Assembly (NCBI RefSeq): GCF_900107205.1 | Contig: NZ_FNPC01000013.1 | Span: 1-43,525, forward strand | Direction of reading: 5' to 3' | DNA length: 43,525 nt | Source of the DNA: Halopenitus persicus | GTDB taxonomy: Archaea > Halobacteriota > Halobacteria > Halobacteriales > Haloferacaceae | Shown: piece after piece, positions 14,896 through 22,895 of the stretch | Position numbering within the stretch: position 1 is the stretch's first letter | Layout of the letters: each line of letters starts with the position of its first letter | Translations under genes and position numbers: made by a program | Notes under the pieces: model-generated | The model's database searches: none | The model's input: only the letters and a program-made list of their open reading frames with translations | What the model was told of the DNA's origin: nothing

Positions 14896-15979
14896 GGCAC
14901 TCGCTACTGGTTCGTTGTTCCACGTACTCGCGTGTTTCTCCTTGCAACACGTATTCCACCTGCTGGAGATCGTCGATCGAACCTGAGCCGGTGACGAACA
15001 TTGCTGTCTGTAGTTCGGCGATCAGGTCCTCAATTCGCTTGATGACAGCGTCCGACCCGTCAGTGGCTGGTTTCAGGAACGGCTTCGCCAACCCGCCGGC
15101 GTTGGCTCCCAAGGCAATCGCTTTTGCCACGTCCAATCCCGTTCGGACACCACCACTCGCAATTACGCAGTCGTGTTCGGCAACACACTCAATTGTACTT
15201 GCAGCGGTCGGAATTCCCCACTCTCGAAACAGAGTGCCGATTCGTTTCTGTCGCGGCGCGTTCGCGGCCGCTGCTCGGTAGGCCTCGATTCCGGACCACG
15301 TCGTCCCGCCTTTTCCAGCGACATCGATCACATCAACGCCTGCCGCAGTCAGCTCTCGGGCAGTCTCCCCGGAGATCCCGTTGCCCGTTTCCTTGACGAT
15401 AATCGGCACCGAGAGAGCCTCAGTCACTCGTTTGATCGCAGCTAAACAGTTCCGCCCATCGACATCTCCTTCAGGTTGAGTGGCTTCCTGGAGAAAGTTC
15501 AGGTGGACCGCGAGCGCGTCGGCATCGATCATCTCGACTGCCCGCTCGACCATTTCGATGTCATACTCTCGAAGCTGTGCAGCCCCGAGATTCCCGTAGA
15601 TGAACGCATCGGGCGCAGCATCGCGGGCGACAGTATACGATTCAAGGACGCGTTCGTCGTTGAGTTCGAGGCCTGCTCGCTGGCTACCGAGACCCATAGC
15701 GATACCGGTCTCGCTGGCGGCCTGGGCCAGTGCCCGATTAATCTCCGTCGTGTTGTGGTGCCCACCAGTCATACTCTCGATGAAAATCGGGGCAGAGAGG
15801 TTGTGACTCAGGAACTCGATAGAAGGGTCGATCGCGTCGTAATCGAGTTCCGGAAGCGCGTTATGAACGAGACGGACATCATCGAAACCCGTACCAGTCG
15901 TTTCAACGTCCCGTTCCTGTACAATTTGAAGGTGGTCGTCTTTCCGGTCTTCAGTCTCCGAGGAGTTCTGCGCCGTCAT
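14885..15979 (-). CDS. fni: Type 2 isopentenyl-diphosphate delta-isomerase
   Basis: FMN-dependent enzyme that interconverts IPP and DMAPP, feeding the isoprenoid pathway that makes archaeal lipids, carotenoids and quinones; cytosolic. The 364-residue length is normal. Visible signatures: RKDDHLQIV near the N-terminus, [27 protein letters not shown], the LNFLQE motif, [27 protein letters not shown] and the FMN phosphate loops [20 protein letters not shown]. The last codons (SSECRVE and stop) lie in the right repeat of a MITE, so the natural C-terminus may have been altered by a few residues. Start ATG at 15979; minus-strand TATA-like aatatatag near 16033-16041. Catalytic core looks intact. Confidence 0.95.
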   Translation of the reverse strand: MTAQNSSETEDRKDDHLQIVQERDVETTGTGFDDVRLVHNALPELDYDAIDPSIEFLSHNLSAPIFIESMTGGHHNTTEINRALAQAASETGIAMGLGSQRAGLELNDERVLESYTVARDAAPDAFIYGNLGAAQLREYDIEMVERAVEMIDADALAVHLNFLQEATQPEGDVDGRNCLAAIKRVTEALSVPIIVKETGNGISGETARELTAAGVDVIDVAGKGGTTWSGIEAYRAAAANAPRQKRIGTLFREWGIPTAASTIECVAEHDCVIASGGVRTGLDVAKAIALGANAGGLAKPFLKPATDGSDAVIKRIEDLIAELQTAMFVTGSGSIDDLQQVEYVLQGETREYVEQRTSSECRVE

Positions 15980-16039
15980 TAGTCGAATTTGTAAAAGGGA
16001 TGGGAAAACAGTACTGTTGTATCAGTTCAGTTCTATATA

Positions 16040-16167
16040 TTACCGTTGTATAAAAAGTGGAACAAAAGCGTACAGACAGGCGATAATGCTAACGATAAAG
16101 AAAGCGGTCGCTAATGGGTCTCCGCTGATTATTAAACCAGTTGCGAGAACTGATACTGCTACAGCAT
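16040..16167 (-). pseudogene. 3' fragment of a membrane-protein gene
   Basis: Minus strand encodes AVAVSVLATGLIISGDPLAT, AFFIVSIIACLYAFVPLF, then IQR and a stop at 16040-16042. Two hydrophobic segments; no start. It is cut exactly where the inverted TnpB-element end begins (16168), so that element truncated the gene. Confidence 0.45.
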
Positions 16168-16500
16168 TGACATCCTCCTCCGCGTGAACGCGGAGGAATC
16201 CCGAGCGGTGGGAGTTTCAGGTTCGCAACCATGAGTCCGATTTCTTCTTCGGGAACCCGTTTAACCCATCACGAAACGGTGGCTGGCTGGCCATGCCAAA
16301 TGGCCGTTACTCCTATCCTCGGTGTCGGTGGCTCTCATCTGTTGTTTTTGCCAGCAGGGAGTCGCTGACACGTCGATGGACTTGGAGTTACCTTTGGGCT
16401 TGCTCGACCAACGGGCACAGACGAACGCTTCTGGCATTCGCGTTCACCATATTGGTGTTTCGGATATTGTCTCATTGAGTGGCGGGTAGGCCGCCTCCGA
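16168..16500 (-). mobile_element. Decayed 3' end of a second TnpB (IS1341-type) element
   Basis: Read on the minus strand toward 16168: pieces resembling the TnpB tail (a RIGVTAIWHGQPA-like stretch comparable with DMSNGCLARPGV at 13550), an element end ccaccgctcgggattc, a hairpin with cctccgcg/cgcggagg arms, and gaggatgtcaa, the same order as at 13655-13698. Frames are broken and no RuvC motif remains. The stretch 16236-16630 holds no other gene. Confidence 0.55.
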
Positions 16501-16631
16501 AGGTCGTTCGGAATCCGCTCCGTTCCGACCTGACCTTACTGTCATATGGTGGTCTTTGGAACTTCAAAGTACGCATTAGAAACTCAAACTAATCTGTCGA
16601 ACGTGGATTGATTCCACGTTGTCGGATTCAT

Positions 16632-16651
16632 CCTGCGGCTAAAGCCGCAGG
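16632..16651. repeat. Perfect hairpin of an IS200/IS605-type end
   Basis: Arms cctgcggct and agccgcagg with a two-base loop, followed by tattctcct. The motif cctgcggctttagccgcagg with gattcatcc at its side is, as I recall, common at haloarchaeal IS1341-type ends. No tnpB is attached. Confidence 0.45.
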
Positions 16652-16953
16652 TATTCTCCTTGATTTCGTATAAGTGATGAGCGAATCGAACGAAGATGCG
16701 CGAGAAGCTCTGACTGCTCATCCATCACACGTGATACCTTATGGTTGTCTGACATCCACCTTTCGATCTTGGATAGAGGAAGGAGCCGGTACTCAATAGG
16801 AGCGGCTACCAACACGGATACACCGCGATGATCGAGACCTATGCCCTCACGATTGGGGTCGAAACCTACGAGTACGACGGGGAATTCTACATTGTTGGGG
16901 AAGGGCATAGGACGCCGAGCGAGGTTCTTCAACACGTCGCTGCAAACCACATT

Positions 16954-17265
16954 CTACTGCTTGATCAAATCGTTGAACTCCTCGACGATAATCTCTCCAT
17001 CGATCGACCGTTCTTCACACCAGTCAACTGCTTCTTCATCTGTTAGCAGCTGGATCACCTCGCCAGGAGTACGTTGATTGCTGATTTTCTCAGCCCACTT
17101 GGTCGAAGCACCGCCCTCAGCATGGAGAAAGTACTCTCCATCAGAGGTTTTGTACAACGTCTCAATCAGGTAGTTGAAATCGCCACGATCGGTGAGCGGC
17201 GCGTATCGGGCGACCTGTTCAGCTTGCTCCGTGTCGTAGAGCTTGCGGTTGATGACTTGTTGCAT
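16954..17265 (-). CDS. Hypothetical soluble protein
   Basis: A 103-residue protein: MQQVINRKLYDTEQAEQVAR, then DFNYLIETLYKTSDGEYFLH, EGGASTKWAEKISN, RTPGEVIQLLTDEEAVDWCE. The pattern 'name-of-type-Q-x-I-x-x-K-x-Y-D-T-x-x-A' plus 'Y-x-T-x-x-G-x-Y-F-x-H' occurs in small proteins of mobile regions in bacteria and archaea, function unknown. Start ATG at 17265 is supported by the strong N-terminal pattern. It lies between TnpB remnants and the duplicated 0.28 kb repeat, so it is accessory DNA. Confidence 0.6.
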   Translation of the reverse strand: MQQVINRKLYDTEQAEQVARYAPLTDRGDFNYLIETLYKTSDGEYFLHAEGGASTKWAEKISNQRTPGEVIQLLTDEEAVDWCEERSIDGEIIVEEFNDLIKQ

Positions 17266-17276
17266 CGCACTAGGTG

Positions 17277-17550
17277 GTATTTTGTAGTGTTTTAAAGCAC
17301 CTTGGGACTTTCAGAATCTCATATCCCAAATCGCAAGACCTGAGCGGGGTGAGTTGTTGTGACGACTCCGGTATGAATCCAGAAATCCCAACTGAGATAG
17401 GGATGGTTTTACCTGAGAACTTGGAAGCTATCTGTCGGTTTTACACAATTCTGTTGAAGTGTAATGGCTTCGTCGTCGTAGTTGCATTACCTGAGACTAT
17501 CACCAATATAGGCGTCGGACAGAAAATTCCCGACATCATTACTCCTGTCT
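17277..17550 (+). repeat. Duplicated 0.28-kb repeat, copy 1
   Basis: From gtattttgtagtg to cattactcctgtct this 274-bp stretch is repeated at 20507-20790 with scattered changes and small gaps in the first third. The most conserved part is coding (see 17373-17552). No inverted ends are visible. Copy 1 ends 9 bp before a solo gtcatagaactattc end. Confidence 0.8.
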
Positions 17551-17552
17551 AG
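17373..17552 (+). CDS. 59-residue hypothetical protein within the duplicated repeat
   Basis: Begins MNPEIPTEIGMVLPENLEAI, then CRFYTILLKCNGFVVVVALP, then ETITNIGVGQ and a short tail. The second copy keeps almost every residue between VLPENLEAICRF and VVALPET, and differences cluster elsewhere, which suggests selection on the protein or recent duplication. One hydrophobic strand-like segment (GFVVVVAL) but no clear membrane helix. No family recognised. Confidence 0.5.
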   Translation: MNPEIPTEIGMVLPENLEAICRFYTILLKCNGFVVVVALPETITNIGVGQKIPDIITPV

Positions 17553-17558
17553 CAGGGA

Positions 17559-17573
17559 GTCATAGAACTATTC
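17559..17573 (+). repeat. Solo insertion-sequence end, family 2
   Basis: gtcatagaactattc, same as at 4688-4702; a diverged copy (gtcatagaaaagttgc) is at 19363-19378. No partner end found. Confidence 0.4.
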
Positions 17574-17674
17574 GCAAGGGTTCTTTTCACACCGTCAAGT
17601 TTGAATCACCCTTCAGAACGTGCTTGCGAATATACCACCGGAATCATTTTGTAGATGACAATATCTGTCCTAAT

Positions 17675-17935
17675 ATGGATTGGACAACTACTGTCGCTCT
17701 CGCTGTCTTTGCTGGTGGCTGCGCACTTGCAGTATATCAGTCACGGAAAGATGACTGGCCAATTAGCCGGAAGGTTGGCACCATCATAGCCATGATAGGC
17801 GCGGCCATCGCGTTATTTGTTAGTCAGGTTGTCAGTATCGATCTATCTCCATTTTCGCTTGAAGTAGTTGGAACTCTGATTATGCTCGGTGGCTTTCTCT
17901 CTATAATATTCTGGGACTCAGACCAAGAGGTCTAA
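17675..17935 (+). CDS. Small predicted membrane protein with three segments
   Basis: An 86-residue protein, start ATG at 17675 (MDWTTTVALAVFAGGCALAV). Three hydrophobic segments at about residues 5-20, 33-50 (VGTIIAMIGAAIALFVSQ) and 62-79 (VVGTLIMLGGFLSIIFW), joined by the polar loop QSRKDDWPISRK. No family recognised. Cassette B is inserted 9 bp after its stop codon, leaving the gene intact. Confidence 0.55.
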   Translation: MDWTTTVALAVFAGGCALAVYQSRKDDWPISRKVGTIIAMIGAAIALFVSQVVSIDLSPFSLEVVGTLIMLGGFLSIIFWDSDQEV

Positions 17936-17944
17936 CCAGGATGT

Positions 17945-18476
17945 GGCTCTGTTGAAATCCCCTTCTTCGGACATATTCTTGTCTGAAACAGTGATCACTG
18001 AAGAGTGCGAACACAACCGTTACAAATTATGTTTTGAGGGGTCACAAAGTGCGATGCGTGCCTCGTCGGCAGAGACGCTGAATATCACGACTTCCAGCCC
18101 GTGTTTAGTGGCGATGTTGCGTATGCTTTCCGGGGCATTTTCCGGGTCGGCTTCCACAGTATCACCCATCGTTAGCGCGTCGAGAATCCGTATCCAAAGT
18201 GGTTGGTTCTCGTGTTTCAATCCTCCCTCGCGTGGGATATTACCGGATACCCACTCTCCGGACAATCCCGGTACGGCCGTATCGCCGCTATCGAACTCGA
18301 ATCCAGAATAGCCCGCCTCTTTGAGGTCTTGTCTCACTCGCTCCCAATCGGTCATTAGTCGTCCAATTGAGCAATACCGACGTAAAAATGCCGCCCGTAC
18401 TGGATGATGCGTGCTTCACCTGCATTGACCGCACCCGGGTCAGAATATATCACTTGCTGAGGATTTCAACAGGGCC
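17945..18476 (+). mobile_element. Cassette B: IS6-like ends around one small gene
   Basis: A 532-bp element. Left-type end: GGCTCTGTTGAAATCC, CTTCTTCGGACATATTCTTG, TCTGAAACAG, CTGAAGAGTGCGAACACAAC. Right-type end, inverted, ending at 18476: complement reads GGCCCTGTTGAAATCC, TCAGCAAGTGATATATTCTG, GGGTGCGGTC. The cargo gene runs from the right-type to the left-type end and its stop (18020-18022) lies 2 bases after the left-type block. No target duplication seen (caggatgt versus tgtggggt). Confidence 0.85.
18020..18355 (-). CDS. Hypothetical soluble protein, cassette B cargo
   Basis: A 111-residue acidic protein: MTDWERVRQDLKEAGYSGFE, FDSGDTAVPGLSGEWVSG, a middle helix, and ESIRNIATKHGLEVVIFSVS near the C-terminus. 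Alternating helix and strand (KHGLEVVIFSV, ADEARIAL) suggests a small alpha/beta fold. No family recognised. Unlike the cargo of A, C, D and E it has no membrane segment. Start ATG at 18355, about 70 bp from the right-type block that carries a TATA-like motif. Confidence 0.6.
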   Translation of the reverse strand: MTDWERVRQDLKEAGYSGFEFDSGDTAVPGLSGEWVSGNIPREGGLKHENQPLWIRILDALTMGDTVEADPENAPESIRNIATKHGLEVVIFSVSADEARIALCDPSKHNL

Positions 18477-18503
18477 TGTGGGGTGTATTATACATTAATT
18501 TCT

Positions 18504-18926
18504 TCAGTCAGCCAGTCGCTCATTCACTATCCCATTAACCTGATGCAGAAGCTCAAGGAGCTCGTCATCAACATTCACCCGGTACCGTTCTGGCGAGGAA
18601 TCTTCAACGGGTTCGAGAACTTCCAGTACCAGCAAAAGATCCAAATGAGAATACACGGACTGGCGACTGACGCCTGACTTGTCGGCTAGTTCCGATTTCG
18701 TGAATTCAGACCCTGGTAGTGCATCCATCAGTGCATCAAGGATATAGCCGACGCTTTCGTTCTGAACGAGAATTCGCCATCCACTGGGGTACTCGTCGCG
18801 GAGTTCGTCCATTGAGAGATTCTCAACCGAATCGATGGGTGATTTCTGGCTTGGCATAGTGTGTTCGAGCGAGGGGTGCTCTGGTACCCAATCTTGAACG
18901 TGGATCGTGTTAAACCTATTGGACAT
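18504..18926 (-). CDS. Winged-helix transcription regulator
   Basis: A 140-residue protein starting MSNRFNTIHVQDWVPEHPS, leaderless behind a minus-strand TATA box (tttatatg near 18946-18953, about 25 bp upstream). The middle part (YILDALMDALPGSEFTKSE, LADKSGVSRQSVYSHLDLLL, LEVLEPVEDSSPERYRV) is a winged helix-turn-helix of the type in haloarchaeal DNA-binding proteins; DELLELLHQVNGIVNERL closes with a probable dimerisation helix. Divergent from 18982, with only 55 bp between, so both promoters overlap and the regulator probably controls this region. Target unknown. Confidence 0.75.
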   Translation of the reverse strand: MSNRFNTIHVQDWVPEHPSLEHTMPSQKSPIDSVENLSMDELRDEYPSGWRILVQNESVGYILDALMDALPGSEFTKSELADKSGVSRQSVYSHLDLLLVLEVLEPVEDSSPERYRVNVDDELLELLHQVNGIVNERLAD

Positions 18927-18981
18927 ATGTGTTCGACAGGATTGAGTACATATAAATGTCACCGATACTGAAACAACCGTA

Positions 18982-19293
18982 ATGTCGGATGTTGCGGCGA
19001 AGTTCGTTTGGAAGTTGGCCCGCCGTCATTCATGGGGATCACCAATTCCAGCTGAACAACTGATTCGATTGGTAGCGGGAACAGAAGATCACAACGAACT
19101 CGCTCGTATTCTTGAAGAAGAAGTGCTTGAACTCCCATTTATCGTACAGTCTGTAGATGGAATATACATCCCAAACGGTCAGGACGCACACGTTGAAGCA
19201 GGTAACTGGTTGCGACAACAGACGGGTTTCGACGATCTCACAATCAAGGCAACATTGTCGCGGCTGCCTGATGACTGGCCAAATGACGAATGA
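18982..19293 (+). CDS. Hypothetical protein divergent from the winged-helix regulator
   Basis: A 103-residue acidic protein: FVWKLARRHSWGSPIPAEQL, then LARILEEEVLELPFIVQSVDG, then HVEAGNWLRQQTGF. The sequence is all soluble, mostly helical with a short beta part; IRLVAGTEDHNELARILE is reminiscent of a helical DNA- or protein-binding module, but no family is recognised. Its start lies 56 bp from that of the divergent regulator, so joint control is likely. Confidence 0.6.
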   Translation: MSDVAAKFVWKLARRHSWGSPIPAEQLIRLVAGTEDHNELARILEEEVLELPFIVQSVDGIYIPNGQDAHVEAGNWLRQQTGFDDLTIKATLSRLPDDWPNDE

Positions 19294-19460
19294 ATGGGTA
19301 CGGGGAGTAGCAGAGAACTAGCGACACCCTACAAACTCGCGGATACGTTGATCTGACAGAGTGTCATAGAAAAGTTGCCATAGTGTTTATTTCACGAGTT
19401 TCACAGCCAAACCAGACATAAGAATCTGCTTGCTTATTTGCCAGAGGCAAACTCGGGTTC

Positions 19461-19820
19461 TCAAGAGTTGATTCGTTCCGCCCAGATTTTTCGCTCCGCC
19501 CTGAATCCAAACCAGAATGCGGTGAGCAATGTTGGAATTGCGACGCGGGTTGTCAGCCCACTCAATGCCATCAGCGACCATGATCCAAGTACGAAGAAAT
19601 AGCCTGCTGCATTTGTCGAGCTCGTTGCGTCTGAGGTGAAAACCAGAACCGCACCAATCCCGTTCACGCCCGCCAATATCATCGATAGGCGACCAGGAAA
19701 CACCAGTGAACCGTATGCACCCGCGATACTCAGAACGCTTCCGAGCAGATCGCGTGAGGCAAATGAGTGGAGTTTCAAGCCACCAGCGTCGGGAGAATCT
19801 GTGTCTGGGGACTCATTCAT
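19461..19820 (-). CDS. Small predicted membrane protein
   Basis: A 119-residue protein from the ATG at 19820 (MNESPDTDSPDAGGLKLHSF). Four hydrophobic stretches follow (LLGSVLSIAGAYGSLVF, LSMILAGVNGIGAVLVF, AGYFFVLGSWSLMALSG, AIPTLLTAFWFGF) and the chain ends RAERKIWAERINS. The frame runs on upstream to 19910 but without matching composition. Family not recognised. Confidence 0.55.
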   Translation of the reverse strand: MNESPDTDSPDAGGLKLHSFASRDLLGSVLSIAGAYGSLVFPGRLSMILAGVNGIGAVLVFTSDATSSTNAAGYFFVLGSWSLMALSGLTTRVAIPTLLTAFWFGFRAERKIWAERINS

Positions 19821-20022
19821 AGTAGGACAACTGGGAGTGGAGAATAAAACGTGACTGAAGAGTTTGCTATGTCTGCTCTTTGTATTGACTGTAGATGAGT
19901 TGGGGTTCACGGGTAGAGGATTTCAACAGATCCAATACGTGTTTCATTCTCTGTATTTTATACAGTACTTGTAACAAGTTACAGAAAGATCAAGACTGGC
20001 TACGGGATGTGTATTTCCTTAG

Positions 20023-20379
20023 TCACCCGTTTCCCGACTCAACGGAGCGGCGAGCATCATCGATGATTTCGAGGTACTTCCGAGCTTCAGTTATCTCTAT
20101 ATCGGCACTAAGTAGATATGCATCGACATCGTGCGGTGACATATCTGTCTTTTCGGCAGTTAGTTGGCGATCAAAACCTGCGATTTCTCGGAATGCGAAC
20201 GCCTGGGCTTCTTTTTCGGTGAGAATCTTGGAGCGGGACAACATACTTACCAAGTGTCGTGCCCGGGTGAGCTCTATGTCTCTGTGTTCGCCCGCATCTG
20301 CAAACTCGTTTTGCGAGGATTGTCTGTCTTCCCTACCGTTGTCAGTACCGTTCGTTGGTTCAGAATTATCTCGTGTCAT
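20023..20379 (-). CDS. Sigma-70 region 4-like HTH protein
   Basis: A 118-residue protein. Residues 1-35 are polar and likely disordered (NGTDNGREDRQSSQNE). The core RARHLVSMLSRSKILTEKEA, FREIAGFDRQLTAEKTDMSP and DVDAYLLSADIEITEARKYL follows the region-4 plan of the regulator at 2613-3203 (helix, turn, recognition helix, trailing helix) but without the N-terminal sensor part. Probably a small DNA-binding regulator; no partner gene sits with it. Start ATG at 20379. Confidence 0.6.
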   Translation of the reverse strand: MTRDNSEPTNGTDNGREDRQSSQNEFADAGEHRDIELTRARHLVSMLSRSKILTEKEAQAFAFREIAGFDRQLTAEKTDMSPHDVDAYLLSADIEITEARKYLEIIDDARRSVESGNG

Positions 20380-20506
20380 ATATCGGATTGTGGCCTCTAT
20401 CGCTCTTTGTTTGCTGTGTGTTCCGACGTGAAGAATCCGCGATCCGGTGAGAGACGGCTGTAATCGCTTGATTTCGGGATCGCATCATATTCTATCACGC
20501 TGGGTC

Positions 20507-20790
20507 GTATTTTGTAGTGTTTTAAAGCACCTTGGGACTTTCAGAAGTTTCACATCCAAATCGCAAGAAGTGACCGGGATAATCGATAGGCTGATTTTCG
20601 TGGCGAACCCAGCATAAATGCAGAAATCCCAACTGAGACAGGGGTGATTTTACCTGAGAACTTGGAAGCTATCTGTCGGTTTTACACAATTCTGTTGAAG
20701 TGTAATGGCTTCGTCGTCGTAGTTGCATTACCTGAGACGATCGCCGATATAGGCGTCGACCAGGAGTTTCCGACATCATTACTCCTGTCT
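20507..20790 (+). repeat. Duplicated 0.28-kb repeat, copy 2, with decayed small gene
   Basis: Second copy of the repeat at 17277-17550. The coding part is kept (VILPENLEAICRFYTILLK, CNGFVVVVALPET) but the ATG of copy 1 is ATA here (20614), and the C-terminus continues in a different frame after DQEF to a stop at 20826. Translation could only start at the GTG at 20644. Treated as a pseudogene copy. Confidence 0.7.
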
Positions 20791-20804
20791 AACCGAATCC
20801 ACCG

Positions 20805-21146
20805 CTATGCTTCGTCGAGAATCTGATCCCAGAGTCTCGACAGATCGTCGATTTGTTGCCACCCATCAGCCTCGTCCACGTCTTTCTCAACGATGGTAAT
20901 CTCCTTGAAGTAGTCATCCAGTACTTCAGCGCGTTCCATCGCAAGTGGTGGTGAGCAGTAGTCTTCCTCAATCCAGACAGCCTCACCAGTTTCCGGATCG
21001 AATCGAGCCTGCTCCAGCGCCCGTGTCATCGCGCGACCGAATGGTTCCATCGCCCCAATCTCGCCGCCGTCGAGGCGTTTACGGAGCTCTGTCAATCGTG
21101 GCTGCCGGGCCGGACACGGACGAACCGCTTTGCCATACACGACCAT
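20805..21146 (-). CDS. Hypothetical acidic protein
   Basis: A 113-residue protein beginning MVVYGKAVRPCPARQPRLTE, with KRLDGGEIGAMEPFGRAMT, ARFDPETGEAVWIEEDYCSP and a C-terminal helix DGWQQIDDLSRLWDQILDEA. Soluble; the DYCSPPLAMERAEVLDDYF stretch holds one cysteine. No family recognised. Another start (21155) is possible. Lies just after copy 2 of the duplicated repeat. Confidence 0.55.
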   Translation of the reverse strand: MVVYGKAVRPCPARQPRLTELRKRLDGGEIGAMEPFGRAMTRALEQARFDPETGEAVWIEEDYCSPPLAMERAEVLDDYFKEITIVEKDVDEADGWQQIDDLSRLWDQILDEA

Positions 21147-21348
21147 TAGAGCCACTCATTAATCAATTCGTAGCTGGGAACTACAGGTTAGTTGAGGTTG
21201 CCCGGACTGCGCGTCGGCGTGTTCCAGATCGGCACTCTCGTGTGGGACCGATGGGGTCTGTTGAAGATGTGGCTACACAGATTGTGTTGATGTCCGTCAG
21301 GCACGGGACACCGTCGAATATATGGAGCACCCAGAACGGATAGCGCGT

Positions 21349-21492
21349 CTAACCTAAGTCCTGGACCCCTGTCGAATCTCCCTCACCAAAGTCAGCGCTT
21401 GCTGATCGTGTAGGTTTCCGTTGCCGCTGGTCGTACGTGTCAACCCACTCTTCAATGACCGACCGGGACGTGATGAAGAATTTCTTCCTAAT
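21349..21492 (-). pseudogene. 3' fragment of a small gene
   Basis: The minus strand encodes KKFFITSRSVIEEWVDTYDQ, RQRKPTRSASADFGEGDSTG and ends VQDLG with a TAG. The frame is closed upstream by TGA at 21493-21495. A second frame upstream (DLAGELGR) may continue it. No function assigned; the rest of 21156-21549 holds nothing I can support. Confidence 0.3.
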
Positions 21493-21549
21493 TCACCCGC
21501 GAGATCGATCCAGACCCTACCCAGTAAATTGGTTGTCTCTGCCCCACCG

Positions 21550-22380
21550 TCACACAATTCCCAGTCCGTTTGCTAGCGCAAGGCTGCCGAGGGCTGCTAA
21601 TCCACCTGCTACCAGTACGTACTTCGGAATCTGGTAGCGAAGACTGCGGCTGAATTCATCGAATCCTTGATCGGAAAGCATCAGCGGTTCTTTGTCACTT
21701 CCCTGGAGCACGGGAGTGCCTTGATCGACGGAGACTTCTCCGCAGACCGCCAGCACCTCGCCGTCGAGAATGGCTCTCGCCTCAAAATACTCGTCGTCAG
21801 GGATTTCTTCGGGTCCGTCCGCATCGAAGATGTACTCCATAGTGGGAGTGGGATTGACAGTCCAGTGTTCTTCCAGATGGATGTACGGCGATCCCCAACT
21901 ACGCTTCGACAGCCCGGTCGATACTGTCCACTCAGGAGACACTGTTGTGATGTCGGCGCTGTCGTGGGTCTCGGTCAACCAGTCTGTGTCGATCCGAATC
22001 TCACGGCGACCGTCGTCGACGGTAAACGTCCCGGACTCAATCCCGGATTCATACGTAATCAGATTCATATCCGCTCCGGGCTCTTCGGCATCGAGATTAT
22101 AGTTATACGACTCGGACTCCTTGAGTCGCCACACGTACGCACCAACCCGCTCTTCCTCATCGGTCGATAGAGAGTCGCTTAGTGGCGCTGGATCCCTGAC
22201 ATTCACCGTCCCCTCGATGGCGACTTTCTCACCATCGACGAGCGTTGACGGGGTCCCATCCTCGGATGTTGACACTGATCGGTAGAGCCGTCCGGCAGTA
22301 ATCGCTCGGTGACCGCACCACAGAGAGGTAGCAAGTAGAACTACCCCGAAGAGAGTACGTAGCGCTTCAATCATATTCAT
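21550..22380 (-). CDS. Membrane-anchored GIDE/BAM-like protein
   Basis: A 276-residue protein with one N-terminal membrane segment (LRTLFGVVLLATSLWCG) and one at the C-terminus (YVLVAGGLAALGSLALANGL). Between them a large beta-rich domain carries the order seen in archaeal and bacterial relatives of the GIDE (E3-ligase-like) family: VDGEKVAIEGTVNVRDPAPL, EERVGAYVWRLKE, FTVDDGRREIRIDTDWL, DDEYFEARAILDGEVLAVCG. No RING domain follows, as usual in prokaryotic members. Function unknown, probably an envelope protein. Start ATG at 22380 or codon 3. Confidence 0.6.
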   Translation of the reverse strand: MNMIEALRTLFGVVLLATSLWCGHRAITAGRLYRSVSTSEDGTPSTLVDGEKVAIEGTVNVRDPAPLSDSLSTDEEERVGAYVWRLKESESYNYNLDAEEPGADMNLITYESGIESGTFTVDDGRREIRIDTDWLTETHDSADITTVSPEWTVSTGLSKRSWGSPYIHLEEHWTVNPTPTMEYIFDADGPEEIPDDEYFEARAILDGEVLAVCGEVSVDQGTPVLQGSDKEPLMLSDQGFDEFSRSLRYQIPKYVLVAGGLAALGSLALANGLGIV

Positions 22381-22533
22381 CTGAACCGTTTGAATGTACT
22401 TTATACACGCCGAACCGTGATTAGTGCTGGCGTTCGAATGCCTGCGAGCTTAGCCTGGCCTCGGCTTCTGCCCTCCCACGTGTCTCACACAGCATTCACC
22501 ACCTATTTAGATCTTGAGTGAGGATTACTCTCG

Positions 22534-22824
22534 ATGCCCTCCACAGTCAGCGACGTCGTCTTTAGCGAGCCGTCCGGTCGCCTCAATGCTGCAGTTATGT
22601 TCTCTGGAGCACTCGTCTTTGCAGGACTGTACGTGTACTCCAGGATGACAGGTACTGGTTCCGTATTTAGCTGGCATCTTATAATGCTCGCAGGCTTTGT
22701 GCTGTCTGGGATTGCCGAATCGCTGCCAGCTGATCGACAGCGAGCAGCCGGTGTCTTCCGTATTGCGGCAATTCTCCTCTTGCTCACGATCCTCGTACCT
22801 GGGTTCATCCTTGGTGAGCCGTAG
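22534..22824 (+). CDS. Small predicted membrane protein
   Basis: A 96-residue protein with three hydrophobic segments: about residues 18-36 (LNAAVMFSGALVFAGLYVY), 46-62 (SWHLIMLAGFVLSGIAE), 75-92 (VFRIAAILLLLTILVPGFI). The loop between the last two (SLPADRQRAAG) is polar. No family recognised. Convergent with the DUF3592 gene that follows. Confidence 0.6.
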   Translation: MPSTVSDVVFSEPSGRLNAAVMFSGALVFAGLYVYSRMTGTGSVFSWHLIMLAGFVLSGIAESLPADRQRAAGVFRIAAILLLLTILVPGFILGEP

Positions 22825-22895
22825 ATAGCGGCCAACGTGATCTGAATCCGACTCTCTGTCCGATACAGACTGATTAGATCCATATCGATTGCTGT

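Noticed and set aside
16639-16950. 103-codon minus-strand frame and the overlapping plus-strand frame 16828-17046
   Set aside because: Neither strand gives a convincing protein. The plus frame has a YDGEFYIVGEG and RTPSEVL that recall the neighbour gene on the other strand, but it overlaps that gene; too uncertain to annotate.
19914-19937. ggatttcaacagatcc as another cassette end
   Set aside because: The 16-base tip is similar, but inward sequence matches neither the left-type nor the right-type end and no partner is nearby.
22503-22883. 126-codon minus-strand frame
   Set aside because: Shadow of the three-segment membrane protein at 22534-22824.
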